Shown here piece after piece: positions 59,370-64,000 of a stretch of DNA of 64,000 bases. Origin of the DNA: Nocardia blacklockiae (lineage in GTDB: Bacteria > Actinomycetota > Actinomycetes > Mycobacteriales > Mycobacteriaceae). The notes under the pieces were generated by a model. It was not told the origin of the DNA. It saw only the letters and a program-made list of their open reading frames with translations, and searched no databases. The position numbers were made by a program, and so were the translations under genes. Position 1 is the stretch's first letter. The number at the start of each line of letters is the position of its first letter. The stretch spans positions 140,773-204,772 of the forward strand of contig NZ_JADLRJ010000011.1 of NCBI RefSeq assembly GCF_015477355.1, given 5' to 3'.

Positions 59370-59918
59370 TCAGGGGTGGAGGCCGTCGACCGCGAGGCGT
59401 AGGAGGCGGCGGGCGGCGTCGCCGTCGCCCTCGGTGGCGATGGAGATGGCGTTGACCAGGTCGAGGAGGTCGGCGAGGGAAATACCGGGGCGGACGGTGC
59501 CGGCCTCGACGGCGTGGGTCATCAGTGCGGCGGCGGTGTCGGCGACCCAGGCGTGGCACGAGCCGTCCGGGTGCGCGGGCATGGCGAGGGACAGGGCCAG
59601 GCCGCGCGTGTTCGCGGTGTAGACGGCGAGTTCCTCGAGCCACCGGACCAGTCCGCGCGCGGGGTCCTCCCGGGCGAGTTCGTCCGCGCGGCGGCAGAGC
59701 CGTTCGACGCCGTCGCGAAAGATCTCCTCCAGCAACGCCTGCCGCGAGGGGAAGTGCCGATGCAGTGTGGCCGAACCGATCTCGGCCCGGCGGGCGATCT
59801 CCTCGAGTGACACCCCGGCGCCGTCGCGGGCGACCAATTCCGCCGCCACGGTCAACAACCGCTGGTGATTGCGCTGCCAATCCGAGCGCTGGGGTCGCGT
59901 CGTACGGGTCGTCGCCAC
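59370..59918 (-). CDS. TetR family regulator
   Basis: A 182-residue TetR protein with helix-turn-helix HQRLLTVAAELVARDGAGVSLEEIARRAEIGSATLHRHFPSRQALL and a short ligand-binding domain (AcrR-type). The GTG at 59918 follows GAGAGGAG; reading on to 59990 would add an unconserved stretch. It is divergent from the NmrA-like gene, with inverted operator-like repeats between them. Confidence 0.87.
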   Translation of the reverse strand: MATTRTTRPQRSDWQRNHQRLLTVAAELVARDGAGVSLEEIARRAEIGSATLHRHFPSRQALLEEIFRDGVERLCRRADELAREDPARGLVRWLEELAVYTANTRGLALSLAMPAHPDGSCHAWVADTAAALMTHAVEAGTVRPGISLADLLDLVNAISIATEGDGDAARRLLRLAVDGLHP

Positions 59919-59941
59919 CGCTCGCTCCTCTCGCTCTCGAC

Positions 59942-59996
59942 AAAACGGGGTGCCCCTCCATATGCTAGCGGGCAGAAAGTGGGGGACCACCCCATT
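59942..59996. promoter_or_regulatory. Inverted operator pair between TetR and NmrA-like genes
   Basis: AAAACGGGGTGCCCC (59942-59956) and GGGGGACCACCCCATT (59981-59996) are approximate inverted copies (reverse complement of the second: AATGGGGTGGTCCCCC). The repeat distance (about 40 bp centre to centre) and position in the 98-bp divergent gap suit a TetR-type repressor. The similarity is imperfect, so the call is tentative. Confidence 0.55.
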
Positions 59997-60016
59997 TGGT
60001 TCGAGAGGAGTGCGCG

Positions 60017-60922
60017 ATGGCGTCGAGCGATGGGGTCGTGCTGGTCACAGGGGCTACCGGGAGGCAGGGCGGCGCAGTAGCCCGGGCCCTGCTGGCCGCG
60101 GGCGTGGCGGTGCGCGCGCTGGTGCGGGATCCGGAGTCCGCCCGCGCGCGTGCCGTCGCGGACCTGGGCGCGACGCTGGTGCGGGGCGATCTGGGTGATC
60201 CCGATTCGCTGCGGGCCGCGGTCGAAGGGGCCCACGGCGTGTTCTCGGTGCAGATGCCCGACTTGGCCGATCTCATGGGCGACGCGGAGGTCCGCTACGG
60301 GCGCGCGTTGGTCGAGGCGGCGAGTGCGGCGGGGGTGTCGCACCTGGTACACACCTCGGTGTCGGGTGCGGGGCGGGATACCGGCGCACTCGACGAGCAG
60401 CGCTGGGGCGCACATCTGGGTCACTATTGGCGCAGCAAGGCGGCCGTCGAGCAGGCCGTGCGGGAGGCGGGGTTCGAATACTGGACGATCCTGCGGCCGT
60501 CGACGTTCATGGAGAATTTCGTCCGGCCGTCGTTCTATTGGGCCGAGGGTGATTCGGATCGGCTGCTGGTCGCCGTCGACCCGGACGTCCCGCAGCCCTT
60601 CGTCGCGGTCGACGACATCGGCGCGGCCGCGGCGGCGGCATTCGCGGATCCGGAGCGTTTCCATCGCGTCGAGCTCGAACTCGCCGGTGAACGACTGACC
60701 TTCCGCACCGCCGCGCGCGTGCTGTCGGACGTGCTCGGCACCGCGATCGAATTGCCCGCGAGCCCGGAAGACGCTGCGGCGCAAGGCCTGATGCGCGAGT
60801 TCGTGCTGTCACAGCGGTACATGAGCGCCCATCCCGCACCGGCACATCCGCAGGCCGCGCACGACCTGGGCTTGTCCACCACCACCTTCGCGGAGTGGGT
60901 CGCCACGTCCATGCGCGCCTGA
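60017..60922 (+). CDS. NmrA-type NAD(P)-binding protein
   Basis: A 301-residue atypical SDR: VLVTGATGRQGGAVARALLAAGV with GxxGxxG, RALVRDP after the second strand, HTSVSGAG, and STFMENF in the C-terminal half. The Tyr-X3-Lys catalytic pair is not seen, as in NmrA redox-sensor proteins, which bind but rarely turn over nucleotide. GAGAGGAG precedes the ATG. It is divergent from, and probably regulated by, the TetR gene. Related quinone-oxidoreductase-type enzymes cannot be excluded. Confidence 0.83.
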   Translation: MASSDGVVLVTGATGRQGGAVARALLAAGVAVRALVRDPESARARAVADLGATLVRGDLGDPDSLRAAVEGAHGVFSVQMPDLADLMGDAEVRYGRALVEAASAAGVSHLVHTSVSGAGRDTGALDEQRWGAHLGHYWRSKAAVEQAVREAGFEYWTILRPSTFMENFVRPSFYWAEGDSDRLLVAVDPDVPQPFVAVDDIGAAAAAAFADPERFHRVELELAGERLTFRTAARVLSDVLGTAIELPASPEDAAAQGLMREFVLSQRYMSAHPAPAHPQAAHDLGLSTTTFAEWVATSMRA

Positions 60923-60961
60923 TCGGAAGGAATCGGAGCAGCCGAATTACCCTGTGGCAGT

Positions 60962-60989
60962 GCGGAACCCGGGGCTGAGCTAGTTCCGC
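60962..60989. terminator. Weak hairpin between convergent genes
   Basis: GCGGAAC (60962-60968) pairs with GTTCCGC (60983-60989) around a 14-base loop, between the stops of the NmrA-like and carbonic anhydrase genes. The stem is short and has no T-run, so the terminator call is weak. Confidence 0.35.
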
Positions 60990-60995
60990 GTCGGG

Positions 60996-61487
60996 TCAGG
61001 CGGGGACTTCCTCCAATTTGCCGGTCGCGACGTCGAAGACGAACCCGCGCAGCGACGTCGTCTTGGTGACGAACGGACTGGTCTCGATACGGCGCAGCGA
61101 CTGGCGCACATCCTCTTTCAGGTCGGTGAACGACTCCGCGGACCAGGTCGGCTTGAGGCCGGTCTCGTCCTGGATGCCGCGCTTGAAGTCGTCGTCGGTG
61201 AAAGTCAGCATGCCGCAGTCGGTGTGGTGGATGAGGATGATCTCCGTGGTGCCCAGCAGGCGCTGACTGATGGCGAGCGAACGGATCTCGTCGTCGGTCA
61301 CCACGCCGCCGGCGTTGCGGATGACGTGTGCCTCGCCCTCCTGGAGGCCGAGGATGCGGTAGACGTCGAGCCGGGCGTCCATGCAGGCGACCACCGCGAC
61401 GTGCTTGCTCGGCGGCAAGGGGAGCGGGCCGCTGAACTGGGCCGCGTAGCGCGCGTTGTTGGCCAGGTACTCGTCGGTCACGGTCAT
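60996..61487 (-). CDS. Beta-class carbonic anhydrase
   Basis: A 163-residue beta-carbonic anhydrase. The zinc ligands are Cys 35 in CMDARLD, His 88 and Cys 91 in HTDCG, with the catalytic Asp 37-Arg 39 dyad also present. AVHVIRNAGG-like sequence precedes the dimer region. It interconverts CO2 and bicarbonate, which could supply the biotin carboxylases. It is divergent from the molybdopterin oxidoreductase gene across a 194-bp gap (61488-61681) in which no promoter boxes were assigned. Confidence 0.92.
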   Translation of the reverse strand: MTVTDEYLANNARYAAQFSGPLPLPPSKHVAVVACMDARLDVYRILGLQEGEAHVIRNAGGVVTDDEIRSLAISQRLLGTTEIILIHHTDCGMLTFTDDDFKRGIQDETGLKPTWSAESFTDLKEDVRQSLRRIETSPFVTKTTSLRGFVFDVATGKLEEVPA

Positions 61488-61681
61488 GAGCGAACCTCCG
61501 ATCGGAGACGTTTCGATATGCGAATGCGCGCATCCACGGTCGCAGCCCGGCTACCGCGCCGCGACCGATAGACACACGCTGAGTCGAACACTGGCGTGTC
61601 GATTTCGATGTGCTCGGCGGGTGTACCGCGGCCGAGGGTGGCGGTACGCTCGCGGTGGGCCGGCGCTCGAGAGGAAGAGTT

Positions 61682-63877
61682 ATGAGTACTCGCATTGTCG
61701 CTCGGCAGTGCACGCTGTGTGAGGCGCACTGCGGGATCCTGGTCACCGTCGAGGGCGACGAGGTGACGCGGATCGAAGGGAACCCGGAAGACGTTCTGTC
61801 GCAGGGCTATATCTGCCCCAAGGCGACGGCCATGGGCGGGCTGCACCACGATCCGGACCGGCTGCGCACGCCGGTGCGGCGGGTCGGCGACAAATTCGAG
61901 CCGATCGGCTGGGACGAGGCGTTTCGCGAGATCGGGCAGCGGCTGCGCGCGATCCGCAGCGCGCACGGGCCCAGCGCGATCGGGATGTACCTGGGAAATC
62001 CGGCGGCGCACAGCTCCTCGGTGCTCTACGGCGGGCTGCTGCGCGCGGCGCTGCTGACGCGCAACTTCTACACCGCGTCCTCGATCGACCAGTTCCCGCA
62101 GGAGTTCGTCGCGTGGCGGATGTTCGGCGCGAACGTGCTGATGCCGGTCGCCGACATCGACCGCACCGACCGGCTGGTGATCCTGGGCGCGAATCCCGCG
62201 GTGTCGAACGGGTCGGTGACCACGATGCCCAACGCCAAGCAGCGCATCAAGGATGTGCGCGGGCGCGGGGGCAAGGTCGTGGTGATCGATCCCCGGCGCA
62301 CCGAGACCGCGCGGCTGGCCGACGAACACCTGGCGGTCGTGCCCGGTGGCGACGTGTATCTGCTGCTGGCCGTGCTGCACGTGCTGGTGACCGAAAACCT
62401 CTGTGACACAACGGCGGTGCGCCGGCAGTGCGCGGGCTGGGGCGAGTTGAGCGCGCTGGCAGCGCAATTCACGCCCGAGCTGGCCGCGCCGCACGCGGGT
62501 GTCGACGCGGAGACCATCCGCCGGTTCGCGCGCGAGCACGCGGCCGCCTCCTCGGCGGTGCTGTACGCGCGCATCGGCGTGTGCCAGCAGGTGACGGGCA
62601 CGCTGACGCACTGGCTGGTGAACACGATCAACGCGGTCACCGGGAACCTGGATCGTGCTGGGGGACAGATGTTCTCGACGCCGCCCGTCGACGCGCTGCG
62701 GTTCGGGAAGTATCTGTCGATGGCGCACGGGGCGTGGACGGATCGTTCCGGTCGCTACAAGTCGTTCCGCTCCGAGCTGCCGGTGGCGGCGCTGGCCGAC
62801 GAAATCCTCACCGAGGGTGCGGGACAGATCCGGGCGATGATCACCTACGCCGGGAATCCGGTGCTCTCGACGCCACAGGCGGGGCGGCTGGACGCGGCCC
62901 TTGATTCGCTGGATTTCTATGTGGCCGTGGACATGTACGTCACCGAGACCACCCGGCACGCCGACATCATCCTGCCGCCGGTGTCGCCGCTCGAACGCGA
63001 GGACGTGAACCTGCTGTTCCCGGTGTTCAGCGTGCGCAACAACCTGCGCTACGACGCGCGGGTGTTCGAGCCGCCGGCCGACGGGCTGGAGGACTGGCAG
63101 ATCATGGCGCGGATCATCACCGAGGTGGTGCCGCTGCCCGGCCGGTTCGTCACCGGCCGCGTCCTCAACGGACTGTTCGAGCGGCTGAGTCCGCTGCGCC
63201 TCGCCGCGCTGGGCATCGCGGCCGGGCCGTACGGGGTGCTGCGCCGGGGCCGGAAAGGCTTGCGGGTCAAGGATGTTCGCGAATCGCCCGGCGGCATCGA
63301 CCTGGGCCCGCTGCGGCCCCGCCTGCCCGAGCTGATCGGGACCCGCGACCGCAAGGTCCACCTTGCGCCCGACGACTTCCTCGCCGCCGCCCGCGCCCTG
63401 CTCGACGACCTGAGCGAGGCGCCGGCGTCCGGCCCCGACGGCTACGACCTGCGCCTGATCGGCCGCCGCCACCTCCGCAGCAACAACTCCTGGCTGCACA
63501 ACGTGCCCGCCATGGTCAAGGGCCGCGACCGCTGCACGGTCCTCATGCACCCCGACGACGCCGCCGCCCGCGCGCTGTCCGCCGGTGACCCCGTGACGGT
63601 CACCTCCCGCACCGGATCCATCCGGGTGACCGTCGAGATCAGTGACGAGATCCGTTCCGGCACAGTGGCTATCCCGCACGGGTGGGGTCATCGGGAACCG
63701 GGAGTGGGGTGGCGGTTGGCGGCCTCGCTGCCCGGCGCCAACGTGAACCTGCTCCACGACCCGGCTCTGGTGGATCCGCTGTCGGGGACGTCCGCGGTGA
63801 ACAACACGTGGGTCGACGTCACGAAGGTGGCGGCCTCGGACCGCTCCGTCGAGGTGGCGACGGCGAGCGCGCCCTAG
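61682..63877 (+). CDS. Molybdopterin-dependent oxidoreductase
   Basis: A 731-residue molybdopterin-guanine-dinucleotide enzyme. It has an N-terminal 4Fe-4S site (CTLCEAHCGI with the fourth cysteine in YICPKA), a molybdopterin domain with LGANPAVSNGS and DPRRTETA, and the C-terminal dinucleotide-binding domain (MVKGRDRCTVLMHPDDAAARALSAGDPV, PHGWGH). The protein resembles formate-dehydrogenase/nitrate-reductase-type enzymes of actinomycetes; the substrate is not evident. GAGAGGAAGAG precedes the ATG. Its stop codon (63875-63877) coincides with the end of an IS5-type element, so the last residues may be altered. Confidence 0.88.
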   Translation: MSTRIVARQCTLCEAHCGILVTVEGDEVTRIEGNPEDVLSQGYICPKATAMGGLHHDPDRLRTPVRRVGDKFEPIGWDEAFREIGQRLRAIRSAHGPSAIGMYLGNPAAHSSSVLYGGLLRAALLTRNFYTASSIDQFPQEFVAWRMFGANVLMPVADIDRTDRLVILGANPAVSNGSVTTMPNAKQRIKDVRGRGGKVVVIDPRRTETARLADEHLAVVPGGDVYLLLAVLHVLVTENLCDTTAVRRQCAGWGELSALAAQFTPELAAPHAGVDAETIRRFAREHAAASSAVLYARIGVCQQVTGTLTHWLVNTINAVTGNLDRAGGQMFSTPPVDALRFGKYLSMAHGAWTDRSGRYKSFRSELPVAALADEILTEGAGQIRAMITYAGNPVLSTPQAGRLDAALDSLDFYVAVDMYVTETTRHADIILPPVSPLEREDVNLLFPVFSVRNNLRYDARVFEPPADGLEDWQIMARIITEVVPLPGRFVTGRVLNGLFERLSPLRLAALGIAAGPYGVLRRGRKGLRVKDVRESPGGIDLGPLRPRLPELIGTRDRKVHLAPDDFLAAARALLDDLSEAPASGPDGYDLRLIGRRHLRSNNSWLHNVPAMVKGRDRCTVLMHPDDAAARALSAGDPVTVTSRTGSIRVTVEISDEIRSGTVAIPHGWGHREPGVGWRLAASLPGANVNLLHDPALVDPLSGTSAVNNTWVDVTKVAASDRSVEVATASAP

Positions 63878-64000
63878 GTCGTGTCTCCCAATAATTTGAG
63901 CCATTCGACGACCAGGGCCAGGACGAATCCGGCGCGGTAAGTGATTGCGAGCTTGTCGTAGCGCGTGGCCACCGCCCGCCAGTGCTTGGCCCTGTTGAAA
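63874..64000 (-). mobile_element. 3' end of an IS5-type transposase gene and the element's end (partial)
   Basis: The minus strand encodes 41 residues ending NRAKHWRAVATRYDKLAITYRAGFVLALVVEWLKLLGDTT and a stop codon. The RYDKLA...Y...L motif is the conserved C-terminal (C1/DDE-adjacent) end of IS5-family transposases. The gene runs off the window edge. GGTCGTGTCTCCC at 63877-63889 is likely to be the terminal inverted repeat. The element therefore ends at, and its insertion may have created, the stop codon of the preceding oxidoreductase gene. Confidence 0.85.

Overview
The window is high-GC DNA with dense, tightly spaced genes from an actinomycete. A secreted mycolyltransferase-type esterase, a fused biotin carboxylase/carboxyltransferase giant protein, FadB2, an Acg-family flavoprotein and a CE1758/CE1759-type luciferase-like pair point to the mycolic-acid-producing Mycobacteriales, most likely Nocardia. 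The genus is an inference from gene content. No rRNA or tRNA gene was recognised.

Layout. 0-9.4 kb: mycolyltransferase-like esterase, small hydrolase, a 1743-residue acyl-CoA carboxylase (minus strand), a small coiled-coil protein, a haloalkane-dehalogenase-like hydrolase and a PPOX flavoprotein. 9.5-10.6 kb: three small envelope proteins (holin-X/DUF1469, DUF3618, DUF4235 types). 10.6-16.2 kb: a single-module NRPS (C-A-PCP-TE) set between minisatellites. A 21-bp array and a remnant of a polyhydroxybutyrate-depolymerase gene lie upstream. A 45-bp in-frame array sits inside the adenylation domain, and a degenerate 33-bp array runs through the C-terminus and past the stop. 16.25-31.0 kb: a 14-gene minus-strand operon encoding ADP-heptose precursor enzymes (GmhA, HldE, and GmhB fused to a glycosyltransferase), probable UDP-xylose enzymes (UDP-glucose dehydrogenase and a UXS-like decarboxylase), seven glycosyltransferase modules, a carbamoyltransferase, an SDR and a small DUF2795 protein.

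31.2-41.7 kb: a divergent TetR/AraC pair, an HSL-type esterase, FadB2, a frameshifted GMC oxidoreductase with a Tat-exported partner, a secreted CocE-type hydrolase with a TetR gene, and CysQ. 41.9-51.6 kb: a catabolic locus with a cyclase-family hydrolase, acyl-CoA ligase, APH-like kinase fused to DUF6285, ACAD10/11-type acyl-CoA dehydrogenase, SnoaL protein, HMG-CoA-lyase-like enzyme, CaiB transferase, TetR, VOC protein and a carboxymuconolactone-decarboxylase-like protein. Two nearly identical 18-bp palindromes mark the promoters of this locus. 51.7-64.0 kb: a stand-alone condensation-domain protein, Acg flavoprotein, hydrolase, TetR/SnoaL pair, FMN reductase/LLM monooxygenase pair, TetR/NmrA pair, beta-carbonic anhydrase, a molybdopterin oxidoreductase and the 3' end of an IS5-type transposase whose terminus abuts the oxidoreductase stop codon.

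How it works together. The 14-gene operon most plausibly makes a carbamoylated, heptose- and pentose-containing surface glycan or glycolipid. The 41.9-51.6 kb locus looks like a regulon that activates an acid to its CoA ester and degrades it through a phosphorylated hydroxyacyl-CoA step. Both products are inferred from gene content alone.
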